Origin: Pseudomonas atagonensis
Lineage (GTDB): Bacteria; Pseudomonadota; Gammaproteobacteria; Pseudomonadales; Pseudomonadaceae
Reading direction: 5' to 3'
Assembly: GCF_011369485.1 (NCBI RefSeq)
Contig: NZ_VXCA01000006.1
Location: 1 to 64,000, forward strand
Length of the DNA stretch: 64,000 nt
Every line of letters begins with the position of its first letter. The stretch's first letter is position 1. The position numbers and the translations under genes were made by a program. Below, in pieces: positions 11,881 to 18,020 of the stretch. The notes under the pieces were generated by a model. It worked only from the letters and a program-made list of their open reading frames with translations, was not told the DNA's origin and made no database searches.

Positions 11881-12389
11881 AGGGCGTTGGTGGTGGTGTC
11901 GGTGGTCTGGCCGCCGGTGATGTTCTGCGCGGCTTGCGCGCCAGAGTTGATCCCCGCTGTCGGGAAGCCAATGGTCGGGTCGACGCGGCCAGCGGTAGCG
12001 TCGAGCATTACGAAGCTGTGGCCACCACCGGCGGCGCCGCCAGTGCCTGCCGCGCTCGGGCCGGCAGCGGTGGCATCCAGGGCGGTGGTCGGGTCGACGC
12101 CCGCGGCAATGGCTTGCTGCAGTTCAGCTACCGACGGCGCAGCCTGCGCGGTGGCTTCGGCCAGGTCAGTGCTGGAGTCGGGCGCGGTGGCGCTCCATTG
12201 AGTCTCACGGCCCAGATCGAGGGTGCGGCCATCAGCCAGTTCAAGCGACACGGCGCCGGAGAGACCGGTGTCAATCTGATCGCCGACAAACAGTCGGTCG
12301 CCTTCAACGAGAACGCGACGCACGCCCTCTGGGGACACCACGAATACCTGACCAACAATGCTTTTGACGATGGCAACAACACTGCTCAT
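1..12389 (-). CDS. lapA: LapA-type giant surface adhesin, N-terminal part (truncated by window edge)
   Basis: An uninterrupted minus-strand reading frame starts at ATG 12387-12389, preceded by a GGAGAG-type ribosome site at about 12398-12403, and is still open at base 1, so 4,129 codons are visible and the C-terminal von Willebrand, calcium-binding and RTX export regions lie outside. Residues 1-105 match the LapA retention module (MSSVVAIVKSIVGQVFVVSP...). A TAAG tetrapeptide lies at residues 107-110, which in LapA is the site cut by the periplasmic protease LapG. A short Ala/Gly-rich linker follows, then from about residue 170 roughly 39 repeats of 100 residues. The family is exported by a LapEBC type I system, stays anchored in the outer-membrane pore, and mediates irreversible attachment and biofilm formation. 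The exporter genes are divergent and adjacent. Identification is firm; total length is unknown. Confidence 0.96.
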   Translation of the reverse strand, partial: MSSVVAIVKSIVGQVFVVSPEGVRRVLVEGDRLFVGDQIDTGLSGAVSLELADGRTLDLGRETQWSATAPDSSTDLAEATAQAAPSVAELQQAIAAGVDPTTALDATAAGPSAAGTGGAAGGGHSFVMLDATAGRVDPTIGFPTAGINSGAQAAQNITGGQTTDTTTNALRESTLSLSATPSITEAGGVLVYTATLTQAPLTDLTITLSNGAVIVIPAGSTTGTVNVPLAPNDTVYNDPSQIDVTVTGTSGGNGITVTPPTTPATTQVTDTIDTTTVTLTAGPSVTEGGQITYTATLTNPAQTPVTVTLSNGSTITIGAGQTTGTVNVPTPANDVYNNGSTVTTTITGATGGNFENLVPNPTPAVTTITDSIDNTGLTLTATGSVVEGGQITYTATLTNPAQTPVTVTLSNGSIITIEAGQTTGTVNVPTAPNDVYNNGGTVSTTITGATGGNFENLVPNTTPATTTVTDSVDTTSVSLTATGTVVEGGQITYTATLTNAAQTPVTITLSNGSTITIEAGKTSGSVNVPTAPNDVYNNGGTVSTTITGATGGNFENLVPNTTPATTTVTDSIDDTNLSLTATGSVAEGGSIVYTATLTNPAGTPVTVTLSNGAVITIEAGKTTGTMTVAAPADDVYKDAGKVEVTIKDATGGNFENLVPSTTPAVTEVTDTIDTSTVKLTADTTVAEGGTVTYTATVGAPVTGSPVVVTLANGQSITIEVGKTTGTMTTTAPNDALAGNAPLTNSITGVSGGNYEDLVADKTPVSTTVTDVADTTNLSLSATGSVAEGGSIVYTATLTNPAGTPVTVTLSNGAVITIEAGKTTGNVTVAAPADDVYKDAGKVEVTIKDATGGNFENLVPSTVPAVTEVTDTVDTTTVKLTATETAAEGGTVTYTATVGAPVTGSPVIVTLANGQNITIEVGKTTGTVTTTAPNDALTGHAPITNAITGVSGGNYEDLVADKTPVSTTVTDTTDTTDLTLSATGTVAEGGQITYTATLTNAAGSPVTVTLSNGSVITIEAGKTTGTVTVAAPADDVYKDAGKVEVTIKDATGGNFENLVPSTTPAVTDVTDTVDTTTVKLTATESAAEGGTVTYTATVGAPVTGSPVIVILANGQNITIEVGKTTGTVTTTAPNDALNGHAPLSNSITDVSGGNYENLVADKTPVSTTVTDTTDTTNLTLSATGTVAEGGSIVYTATLTNPAGTPVTVTLSNGSVITIEAGKTTGTVTVAAPADDVYKDAGKVEVTIKDATGGNFENLVPSTVPAVTEVTDTIDTSTVKLSATETAAEGGTVTYTATVGAPVTGSPVVVTLANGQSITIEVGKTSGTVTTTAPNDVLAGHEPLTNSITNVSGGNYENLVADKTPVSTTVTDTVDTTTVSLTATGNVNEGGQIVYTATLTNPAGTPVTVTLSNGSTITIEAGKTTGTVTVPAPADDVYKDAGKLEVTIKETSGGNFENLVANPTPAVTNVADTINTTHLTLSAESYVLEGTSITYTATLTNAAQTPVTVNLSNGQTITIEAGKTSGSVTIAAPSDDVYKDVSKLTVTMTDASGGNFEKLDVSKTPVSTTVNDTIDKTTLTLSASDTVSEGGQITYTATLSNPAGTAMTVTLANGAVINIAAGATSGSVNFAAPANTPYIDGGKVQTAIASHSGGNFEQVDADRSAVVTKVTDTVDTTNISLSATGSVAEGGSIVYTATLTNPAGSAMTVTLSNGAVINIAKGASSGTATVAAPGDDVYKDAGRVDASITKTTGGNFENLVVDKTPAVTDVTDTIDNSTVSLTATASTVEGGVVVYTASVTAPVTGSPVVVTLSNGQTITIPVGASSGSVNFTAPNDALAGGNTLTVKIDGASGGNYENLVADKTPAMTSVTDTVDTTNLSLTATGSVAEGGSIVYTATLTNPAGTPVTVTLSNGAVITIEAGKTTGTVTVAAPADDVYKDAGKVEVTIKDATGGNFENFVPSTTPAVTEVTDTIDTSTVKLTADTTVAEGGTVTYTATVGAPVTGSPVVVTLTNGQSITIEVGKTTGTVTFTAPNDALTGQASLGNSITNVSGGNYENLVADKTPVSTSVTDTVDTTNLSLSATNSVAEGGSITYTATLTNAAGSPVTVTLSNGAVITIEAGKTTGTVTVAAPADDVYKDAGKVEATISTATGGNFENLVPSTVPAVTEVTDTVDTITVKLTATETAAEGGTVTYTATVGAAVTGSPVVVTLANGQQITIEVGKTTGTVTTTAPNDALNGHTPLSNAITDVSGGNYENLVADKTPVSTTVTDTVDTTNLSLTATGTVAEGGSIVYTATLSNPAGTPVTVTLSNGSVITIEAGKTTGTVTVAAPADDVYKDAGKVEVTIKDATGGNFENLVPSTTPAVTDVTDTIDTSTVKLTATESAAEGGTVTYTATVGAPVTGSPVVVTLANGQNITIEVGKTTGTVTTTAPNDALTGHAPLTNSITDVSGGNYENLVADKTPVSTTVTDTTDTTNLSLTATGSVNEGGQITYTATLTNAAGSPVTVTLSNGSVITIEAGKTTGTVTVDAPKDDVYKDAGTVEATIKGATGGDFENLVTSTTPAVTTVNDTIDTSTVSLTATANVAEGETVVYTATVTAPVTGSPVVVTLSNGQTITIAVGETTGTVNFVAPNSPLAGGSSLSVTIDGATGGNYEKLVTDGKSADTAVSDTTDTTNLNLTATDSVAEGGSIVYTATLTNPAGTPVTVTLSNGAVITIEAGKTTGTVTVAAPADDVYKDAGKVEVTIKDATGGNFENLVPSTVPAVTNVTDTIDTTTVKLTATESAAEGGTVTYTATVGAPVTGSPVVVTLANGQNITIEVGKTTGTVTTIAPNDALNGHTPLSNSITDVSGGNYENLVADKTPVSTTVTDTVDTTNLSLSATGTVAEGGQITYTATLTNPAGTPVTVTLSNGSVITIEAGKTTGTVTVAAPADDVYKDAGKVEVTIKDATGGNFENLVPSTVPAVTNVTDTIDTTTVKLTATESAAEGGTVTYTATVGAPVTGSPVVVTLANGQNITIEVGKTTGTVTFTAPNDALTGHAPITNAITEVSGGNYENLVADKTPVSTNVTDTVDTTNLSLSATGTVAEGGSIIYTATLTNAAGSPVTVTLSNGAVITIEAGKTTGTVTVPAPADDVYKDAGKVEATISTATGGNFENLVPSTTPAVTEVTDTIDTSTVKLTADTSVAEGGTVTYTATVGAPVTGSPVVVTLSNGQQITIEVGKTTGTVTTTAPNDALTGHAPLTNSITGVTGGNYENLVADKTPVSTTVTDTVDTTNLSLSATPSVAEGGSIIYTATLTNAAGSPVTVTLSNGAVITIEAGKTTGTVTVPAPADDVYKDAGKVEATISTATGGNFENLVPSTVPAVTNVTDTIDTTTVKLTATESAAEGGTVTYTATVGAPVTGSPVVVTLANGQNITIEVGKTTGTVTTNAPNDALTGHAPLTNAITGVTGGNYENLVADKTPVNTTVTDTVDTTNLSLSATPSVAEGGSIIYTATLTNAAGSPVTVTLSNGAVITIEAGKTTGTVTVAAPADDVYKDAGKVEATISNATGGNFENLVPSTVPAVTNVTDTIDTTTVKLTATESAAEGGTVTYTATVGAAVTGSPVVVTLANGQTITIGVGQTTGTATATAPNDALTGHAPLTNSITNVTGGNYENLVADKTPVSTNVTDTVDTTNLSLSATGTVAEGGSIVYTATLTNAAGSPVTVTLSNGAVITIEAGKTTGTVTVPAPADDVYKDAGTVQATISTATGGNFENLVPNTTPAVTSVTDTIDTTTVKLTATATAAEGGNVVYTATVGAPVTGSPVVVTLANGQTITIGVGQTSGTTTTTAPNDALTGHAPLTNSITNVTGGNYENLVADKTPVSTNVTDTVDTTNLSLSATPSVAEGGSIVYTATLTSAAGSPVTVTLSNGAVVTIEAGKTTGTVTVPAPADDVYKDAGTVQATISNATGGNFENLVTSNTPAVTSVTDTIDTTTVKLTATATAAEGGTVTYTATVGAPVTGSPVTVTLSNGQSITIEVGKTTGTVTTTAPNDVLTGHAPLTNSITNVSGGNYENLVADKTPVSTTVTDTIDTTNLSLSATGTVAEGGSIIYTATLTNAAGSPVTVTLSNGAVITIEAGKTTGTVTVP
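12060..12071 (-). other. LapG proteolysis site (TAAG) in LapA
   Basis: The codons for T107, A108, A109 and G110 of LapA are followed by PSAAGTGGAAGGG. In P. fluorescens LapA the periplasmic cysteine protease LapG cuts between the two alanines of TAAG to release the adhesin when c-di-GMP is low. The motif is seen directly; cleavage here is inferred from the family. lapD and lapG are not in this window. Confidence 0.85.
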
Positions 12390-12747
12390 TGAAGACTCTC
12401 CGGGGTGTCACGTTCAGTTGACTTCCATAGCCTGACGGCGTCTGCGCCGATTCAGTCTGGACGTACTTTAAAAATTTGCGAAACAAGTTTGACGCGCTTT
12501 TTCGTCAATAATTTGGCTAGATTCTTTCGCTATTAACTTTATGCCAAACTATTGACCTTCTGGGTGCCATCCTAAACAATCGCCCCACTAATGTCACATT
12601 GATATTTCCGCGGCGACCTGTCCTACAACGTGTGATCCAGTTCCTGTTTTGAACTTTCCGACATACGGTCATTCCGGTTGCCAATCATCCGACGCAGCAG
12701 CACGTTTCGCTGTGATTCAAGACAAGTAGTTCTGGGAAATCTTTACC
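12390..12747. promoter_or_regulatory. Divergent lapA-lapE intergenic control region
   Basis: This 358-bp, comparatively AT-rich gap separates the start codons of lapA (minus) and lapE (plus), so it must hold both promoters and the lapA leader. It contains an inverted repeat (TTGACG at 12489-12494, CGTCAA at 12503-12508) overlapping a FleQ-like box at 12504-12517. No sigma-70 pair with ideal spacing could be assigned confidently for either gene. Confidence 0.6.
12504..12517 (+). promoter_or_regulatory. Candidate FleQ box upstream of lapA
   Basis: The sequence GTCAATAATTTGGC differs at two positions from the FleQ consensus GTCaNTAAAtTGAC described for biofilm promoters of Pseudomonas. It lies about 115 bp upstream of the lapA start codon. 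FleQ is a c-di-GMP-responsive regulator known to control lapA in related species; binding here is inferred only from the match. Confidence 0.45.
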
Positions 12748-14100
12748 ATGCGTTCGCACCTGTTCAAGGCTCTACCCTTCGCTCTCGCCGCCTCATTCGT
12801 ACAAGCACAATCCTTACCAGAAGCCATGCAACAGGCGCTGGATGTCCATCCGGAAATCCAGGCAGGGGTCAACAGTCGTTTGGCCGCGGATTATCAGTTA
12901 AAGGCGGCGAAAGGGGGATACCTGCCCAAGGTCGATCTGCTCGGCGGTTATGGCCGTGAAGGCACCGACAGCGTAACCACCCGCGCCAACGGTGGCGGCA
13001 ATCACTGGGAAACCCTGAACCGCAGCGAGTCAAGTTTACGTCTCTCGCAAATGGTCTTTGACGGTTTTGCGACGTCGAGCGAAGTCGGCCGTCAACAAGC
13101 CACCGTCAACTCCCGCGCGTACTCATTGCTCGGCACTTCCGAGCGCACCGGTCTGACTGTCGCCCAGGTTTACCTGGACGTGCTGACCCGTCGCGAATTC
13201 GTGCGTCTGGCTGAAGAAAACCTCAAGAGCCACCAGCGCATCTACGATCAGATCCAGCTGCGCACCCAGCGCGGTGTCGGCAGCGGCGCCGACCTCGATC
13301 AGGCCGAGGCGCGGATGGCTCAGGCCCGCAACAACCTGATCACCGAGCAAACCAACCTTGCCGACTCGGAAACCAACTTCCTCAGCGCCGTTGGCCAGAT
13401 GCCCGATCAACTGGAGCGTCCGGCGCCGTTCATGGCGATGATGCCGGCCAATCTCAACGAAGCGCGCCAGCAGATGCTGGAAAACAGCCCGATCCTGCGT
13501 TCGGCCGAGTCCGACATCGCTGCTGCCGAGAAGCAGTACGAAACCGCGAAGTCGACGTTCTACCCGCGCTTCGATGCCGAGCTGGGCCGCACCGCCGACA
13601 ACGATCTCGATGGCCAGAACGGTCACAACAACGAGTGGCAAGCCATGCTGCGCATGCGCTTCAATCTCTACTCCGGTGGCAGCAACAAGGCGGATCTTGA
13701 GTCCAAGTCGTACCTGTCGAACCAGGCGCTGGACATCCGCAACAACGCCTTGCGTCAGTTGAACGAAGAACTGGGTCTGGCGTGGAACGCCCTGAACAAC
13801 GCCAATGCCCAGGTGCCGATCGCCCAGCAATATGTCGATCACAGCACTGCGGTGCGTACCGCTTACCAGCGTCAGTTCAGTCTCGGCGAGCGTACCTTGC
13901 TCGATTTGCTCGACAGCGAAAACGAGTTGTTCACCGCTTCGCGGCGTCTGGCTGAAATCAAAAACATTCAGTTATTTACTCAGTACCGAATCAAGGCGAC
14001 CATGGGCGAATTGCTCAAGAGCCAGGGAGTGGTCGCACCGTTGGCATCCGTTGTGCAGAACGACGTGAAGCCCAAGGTCCAGCTACCCGGGATGAACTGA
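12748..14100 (+). CDS. lapE: LapE: TolC-family outer-membrane channel of the LapA exporter
   Basis: This 450-residue protein has a Sec signal peptide ending near residue 20 (MRSHLFKALPFALAASFVQA) and two outer-membrane-efflux repeats rich in long helices, with the TolC-type pattern SLPEAMQQALDVHPEIQAG at the mature N-terminus. It would form the outer-membrane duct through which LapA is secreted and in which its retention module lodges. It diverges from lapA and is followed after 34 bp by lapB and then lapC, the standard type I set. The length is normal for the family and no defect was seen. Confidence 0.93.
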   Translation: MRSHLFKALPFALAASFVQAQSLPEAMQQALDVHPEIQAGVNSRLAADYQLKAAKGGYLPKVDLLGGYGREGTDSVTTRANGGGNHWETLNRSESSLRLSQMVFDGFATSSEVGRQQATVNSRAYSLLGTSERTGLTVAQVYLDVLTRREFVRLAEENLKSHQRIYDQIQLRTQRGVGSGADLDQAEARMAQARNNLITEQTNLADSETNFLSAVGQMPDQLERPAPFMAMMPANLNEARQQMLENSPILRSAESDIAAAEKQYETAKSTFYPRFDAELGRTADNDLDGQNGHNNEWQAMLRMRFNLYSGGSNKADLESKSYLSNQALDIRNNALRQLNEELGLAWNALNNANAQVPIAQQYVDHSTAVRTAYQRQFSLGERTLLDLLDSENELFTASRRLAEIKNIQLFTQYRIKATMGELLKSQGVVAPLASVVQNDVKPKVQLPGMN

Positions 14101-14134
14101 GTTGTCCCTTTTCAACTGTTAAAGAGTGTCGAGC

Positions 14135-16291
14135 GTGGAATCAGAAGTCAGTCGAGTTCATCTCAGTCATGATCCACGCGCGTTGCACGACGATCCGTTA
14201 CTGGATGGTCTGCTCGCCCTTTGCATGCTGCACCAGAAGCCCGCCAGCGCGGCGATGCTGACCACCGGCCTGCCGCTGCCCAAACAACGTCTGAGCGTCG
14301 AGTTGCTGCCCCGCGCGGCGGCTCGCGCAGGCCTGCAAGGTCGGGTGTTGCAACGCAAGCTGGAAGAGATTCCGGCGATTGCGATGCCGGCGTTGCTGCT
14401 GCTCAAGGATGGCCGCAGTGCCGTGCTGTTGGGCTGGCAGGGCGAGAGCGAAGCGCGGGTGCTGCTCAGCGAAAGCGATGGCGGCGAGTCGCTGGTCAGC
14501 CGGGAACTGCTCGCTGACGATTACACCGGCAAAGTCTTCTTCGCCCAGCCGCAACACAAATTCGACGTCAACCACGGCACGCTGATTCCGCGTGCGCGCT
14601 CGTGGTTCCGCGACACCCTCAAGCGCTCGCGCTGGCTGTATGCCGATGCGATCGCCGCGAGTTTCCTGATCAACATCATCGCCATGGCCGCGCCGCTGTT
14701 CGTGATGAACGTCTACGACCGCGTGGTGCCGAACCAGGCTGAAGCGACCCTGTGGGTGCTGGCGCTGGGCATCACCGGTGCTTATCTGTTCGACCTCATC
14801 CTCAAGAGTCTGCGCAGCCTGTGCCTGGATCTGGCCGGGAAGAAAACCGACCTGATTATTTCGGCGACACTGTTCGAACGCATCGTTGGCATGGCGATGA
14901 AATACCGCCCGGCACGGGTCGGCAGTTTCGCGCAGAACATCCACGAGTTTCAGAGCCTGCGCGACTTCCTCGCGTCGCTGACCCTGACCAGTCTGATCGA
15001 CTTGCCGTTCACCATTTTGATCTTCATCGTCATCGCCATACTTGGCGGGCATCTGGTGTGGATTCCGGTGCTGGCGTTTCCGATTGCCCTGGCCATCGGT
15101 TATGCGTTGCAGAAGCCGCTGGTGGCAACCATGGAACGCACCATGGCGCTGGGCGCCGAGCGTCAGTCGAGCCTGATCGAAACCCTCGCCGGCCTCGACG
15201 CGGTCAAGGTCAACAACGCTGAAAGCGAACGCCAGTATCAGTGGGAACAGACCATCGGCACCCTCAGCCGCCTCGAACTGCGGGTGAAAATGCTCTCCGG
15301 TCTGGCGATGAACATCACCCTGCTGATCCAGCAACTGGCCGGGGTGATCATGATCGTCTTCGGTGTGTACCAGATCATCGACGGCCACCTGAGCATGGGC
15401 GGTCTGATTGCCTGCTACATGCTCAGCGGTCGCGCACTGAGTCCGCTGGCGTCGCTGTCCGGTCTGCTGACCCGCTATCAACAGGCGCGCGTGACCATGA
15501 CCTCGGTCGACCAGATGATGGAGTTGCCACAGGAGCGCAATTTCGAGGAGCGCCCGCTGAGCCGCAAGGTTCTGCAAGGCGCCATCGAATGCCGCCAGCT
15601 CAACTTCACTTACCCGGAACAACAGAACCCGGCGCTGAAGAACATCAACCTGGTGATTCGTCCCGGCGAGAAGATCGGCATCATCGGCCGCAGCGGCTCG
15701 GGCAAGAGTTCGCTGGCCAAACTGCTGGTCGGCCTCTATCAGCCAGATGACGGTGCGTTGCTGGTCGACGGTGTGGATATCCGTCAGATCGACGTCAGCG
15801 AGCTGCGCTACAACATCGGCTACGTGCCGCAAGACATCCAGCTGCTGGCCGGCACCCTGCGCGACAACCTGGTGTCCGGCGCCCGTTACGTAGAAGACGA
15901 ACTCGTCCTGCAAGCCGCCGAACTGGCCGGCGTTCACGAATTCGCCCGTCTGCACCCGCAAGGTTATGAGCTGCAAGTGGGTGAGCGCGGGCAGAACCTG
16001 TCCGGCGGCCAACGGCAGAACGTGGCACTGGCCCGGGCGCTGTTGCTCAATCCGCCGATCCTGTTGATGGACGAGCCGACCAGCGCCATGGACAACACCG
16101 GTGAAGAACGCCTCAAGCAACGGCTCGCCGCCGTCATCGAAAACAAGACCGTGGTGCTGGTGACGCACCGTGCCTCGCTGCTGTCGCTGGTGGATCGTCT
16201 GCTGGTGGTCGACCGCGGGCAGATTCTCGCCGATGGGCCGAAAGCCGCAGTGATGGAAGCGTTGAAGAAGGGGCAGATCAGTGTTGCTTAA
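14135..16291 (+). CDS. lapB: LapB: type I secretion ABC transporter (ATPase/permease)
   Basis: A 718-residue protein from the GTG at 14135 (MESEVSRVHLSHD...), which has AAAGAG eight bases upstream; an in-frame GTG at 14126 would add three residues but lacks that spacing. Residues about 10-130 form a C39-peptidase-like domain without the usual catalytic cysteine motif, as in LapB/HlyB exporters that do not cleave their substrate. A six-helix membrane domain follows, then the nucleotide-binding domain with Walker A GRSGSGKSS, signature LSGGQRQ and Walker B ILLMDEPTSAMD, all intact. It energises export of LapA across the inner membrane. It overlaps lapC by 11 bp. Confidence 0.95.
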   Translation: MESEVSRVHLSHDPRALHDDPLLDGLLALCMLHQKPASAAMLTTGLPLPKQRLSVELLPRAAARAGLQGRVLQRKLEEIPAIAMPALLLLKDGRSAVLLGWQGESEARVLLSESDGGESLVSRELLADDYTGKVFFAQPQHKFDVNHGTLIPRARSWFRDTLKRSRWLYADAIAASFLINIIAMAAPLFVMNVYDRVVPNQAEATLWVLALGITGAYLFDLILKSLRSLCLDLAGKKTDLIISATLFERIVGMAMKYRPARVGSFAQNIHEFQSLRDFLASLTLTSLIDLPFTILIFIVIAILGGHLVWIPVLAFPIALAIGYALQKPLVATMERTMALGAERQSSLIETLAGLDAVKVNNAESERQYQWEQTIGTLSRLELRVKMLSGLAMNITLLIQQLAGVIMIVFGVYQIIDGHLSMGGLIACYMLSGRALSPLASLSGLLTRYQQARVTMTSVDQMMELPQERNFEERPLSRKVLQGAIECRQLNFTYPEQQNPALKNINLVIRPGEKIGIIGRSGSGKSSLAKLLVGLYQPDDGALLVDGVDIRQIDVSELRYNIGYVPQDIQLLAGTLRDNLVSGARYVEDELVLQAAELAGVHEFARLHPQGYELQVGERGQNLSGGQRQNVALARALLLNPPILLMDEPTSAMDNTGEERLKQRLAAVIENKTVVLVTHRASLLSLVDRLLVVDRGQILADGPKAAVMEALKKGQISVA

Positions 16292-17648
16292 GTCGGGTTT
16301 CAAGGATTCGATCCGTCGCTACTTCAAAGGCTCTGCTTCGTTGCAGGGGCAGCCGTTGCCAGAGGTCAACAAGGCGCTGATCGAAGACGCCCCGCGCGTC
16401 GTGCGCCTGACGATCTGGGCGATCATCGGCTTCTTCGTGTTCCTGCTGCTCTGGGCCAACTTCGCCGTGATCGACGAAGTGACCAAAGGCGACGGCAAGG
16501 CGATTCCGTCGTCGAAGATCCAGAAAATCCAGAACCTCGAAGGCGGGATCGTCTCCGAGCTGTACGTCAAGGAAGGCCAGATCGTCGAGGCTGGCGCACC
16601 GCTGATTCGTCTGGATGACACGCGATTTGCCTCCAATGTCGGCGAAACCGAGGCTGATCGCTTGTCGATGCTGCTGCGGGTCGAGCGTCTGAGCGCCGAG
16701 GTCGATGACCGTCCGCTGAATTTCCCCGAAGACGTGCTCAAAGCTGTGCCGGGTCAGGCCAAGAGCGAAGAATCGCTCTACATCAGCCGCCGTCAGCAGT
16801 TGCACGACGAAATTGGCGGCTTGCAGGAGCAGTTGATCCAGCGTCAGCAAGAGCTGCGCGAGTTCACTTCCAAGCAGGCGCAATACCGTCAGCAACTCGG
16901 CCTGCAACGTCAGGAAATCAATATGTCCGAGCCACTGGTGGCGCAGGGCGCGGTTTCCCCGGTGGAAGTGCTGCGGCTCAAGCGTGCCGAAGTGGAAACC
17001 CGTGGTCAGCTCGACGCCACCACACTGGCGATTCCTCGCGCCGAATCGGCGATCAAGGAAGTGCAACGCAAGATCGACGAAACCCGCGGCAAATTCCGCA
17101 GTGAAGCGCTGACTCAGCTCAACGAAGCCCGCACCGACCTGAACAAGGCCCAGGCCACCGGCAAGGCACTGGAAGACCGCGTTAGCCGTACGCTGGTGAC
17201 ATCGCCGGTGCGCGGCATCGTCAACAAGTTGCTGGTCAATACCATCGGCGGCGTGATCCAGCCGGGCAGCGACATGGTCGAAATCGTCCCGCTGGACGAC
17301 ACGCTGCTGGTCGAGGCGAAGATTCGCCCGCAAGACATTGCCTTCCTCCATCCGGGACAGGAAGCGATCGTGAAATTCACTGCCTACGACTACACCATTT
17401 ACGGCGGGCTCAAAGCCCAGCTGGAGCAGATCGGCGCCGACACCATCACCGATGAAGACAAGAAAACCACCTACTACGTGATCAAGGTGCGCACCGAGCG
17501 CAGCCACTTGGGCACCGATGAGAAGCCTCTGCTGATCATCCCGGGGATGGTCGCGTCGGTGGACATCATTACCGGCAAGAAATCGGTGTTGAGTTATTTG
17601 CTCAAACCGATCATTCGCGCCCGGGCTGAAGCACTGCACGAGCGCTAG
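16281..17648 (+). CDS. lapC: LapC: HlyD-type membrane fusion protein of the LapA exporter
   Basis: This 455-residue protein starts at GTG 16281 inside the end of lapB, which implies translational coupling. A short cytoplasmic N-terminus is followed by one transmembrane helix (about residues 40-64), a lipoyl half-motif (IQNLEGGIVSELYVKEGQIV), a long periplasmic coiled coil (about 150-300) and a second lipoyl/beta-barrel region ending in RARAEALHER. It bridges LapB and LapE. The length is typical and all elements are present. Confidence 0.94.
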   Translation: MLLKSGFKDSIRRYFKGSASLQGQPLPEVNKALIEDAPRVVRLTIWAIIGFFVFLLLWANFAVIDEVTKGDGKAIPSSKIQKIQNLEGGIVSELYVKEGQIVEAGAPLIRLDDTRFASNVGETEADRLSMLLRVERLSAEVDDRPLNFPEDVLKAVPGQAKSEESLYISRRQQLHDEIGGLQEQLIQRQQELREFTSKQAQYRQQLGLQRQEINMSEPLVAQGAVSPVEVLRLKRAEVETRGQLDATTLAIPRAESAIKEVQRKIDETRGKFRSEALTQLNEARTDLNKAQATGKALEDRVSRTLVTSPVRGIVNKLLVNTIGGVIQPGSDMVEIVPLDDTLLVEAKIRPQDIAFLHPGQEAIVKFTAYDYTIYGGLKAQLEQIGADTITDEDKKTTYYVIKVRTERSHLGTDEKPLLIIPGMVASVDIITGKKSVLSYLLKPIIRARAEALHER

Positions 17649-17670
17649 ATTTTCATTGGCCTTGCCGGCC

Positions 17671-17770
17671 TGGTCGCGAACAAGCCCGCTCCCACCGTGG
17701 ATCTGTGTTGAACGCTTATTTTGTGTTCAGCGCGCACCCCTGTGGGAGCGGGCTTGCTCGCGAAGGCGTC
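17671..17770. repeat. REP/REPIN element (inverted pair)
   Basis: A left copy (GTCGCGAACAAGCCCGCTCCC) and an inverted right copy (GTGGGAGCGGGCTTGCTCGC) flank a short spacer between lapC and the dioxygenase gene. This is the usual fluorescent-pseudomonad REP arranged as a REPIN; the left copy has diverged slightly (GAACAAG for GAGCAAG). Confidence 0.9.
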
Positions 17771-18020
17771 AGTTCAGACACCGCGTACCTGTCAGTAAGT
17801 GACAAAAACCGTCACTCACCAAATCGTCCATTCCTCACCAACCGCCATATCGTTATTCGCTAACGGTATTTAATTTCCACTTCTTATATCTATAAAGTCA
17901 CTCTTCTGCGTACCTGCCGACCAATCGGCGCGCCGCACGACCCGAACCAACACGCAATCCAGCGTGAGTTTCTGATCGACGAGCGCGCCTGTGAGCGCGC
18001 CGTGCGTGGGAGATTGAAAG
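17771..18020 (+). promoter_or_regulatory. Leader/promoter region of the dioxygenase-ABC operon
   Basis: This 250-bp AT-richer stretch precedes the dioxygenase. It contains the inverted repeat CGTTA-TTCGC-TAACG at 17851-17865, a possible operator, followed by a TA-rich segment (about 17882-17898). GGGAG at about 18007 serves as the ribosome site. Regulation by sulfur status (CysB/Cbl type) would be usual for such operons but is not demonstrated by the sequence. Confidence 0.4.

Noticed and set aside
14135..14560. LapB as a bacteriocin-type exporter that cleaves a double-glycine leader
   Set aside because: The N-terminal C39-like region lacks the catalytic cysteine motif, and the adjacent lapA/lapE/lapC genes identify it as the adhesin exporter.
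14198..16303. A 701-codon minus-strand frame opposite lapB, and a 453-codon one opposite lapC
   Set aside because: Both are antisense to clear type I secretion genes with intact motifs. Their translations are rich in Q, H, R and D with no domain, as expected from GC-rich codon bias.
17671..17770. Possible CRISPR-like or IS-derived inverted repeats (also at 22.7, 25.6, 54.5 and 61.3 kb)
   Set aside because: They are single inverted pairs of the well-known Pseudomonas REP sequences, not arrays, and no transposase or cas gene is nearby.
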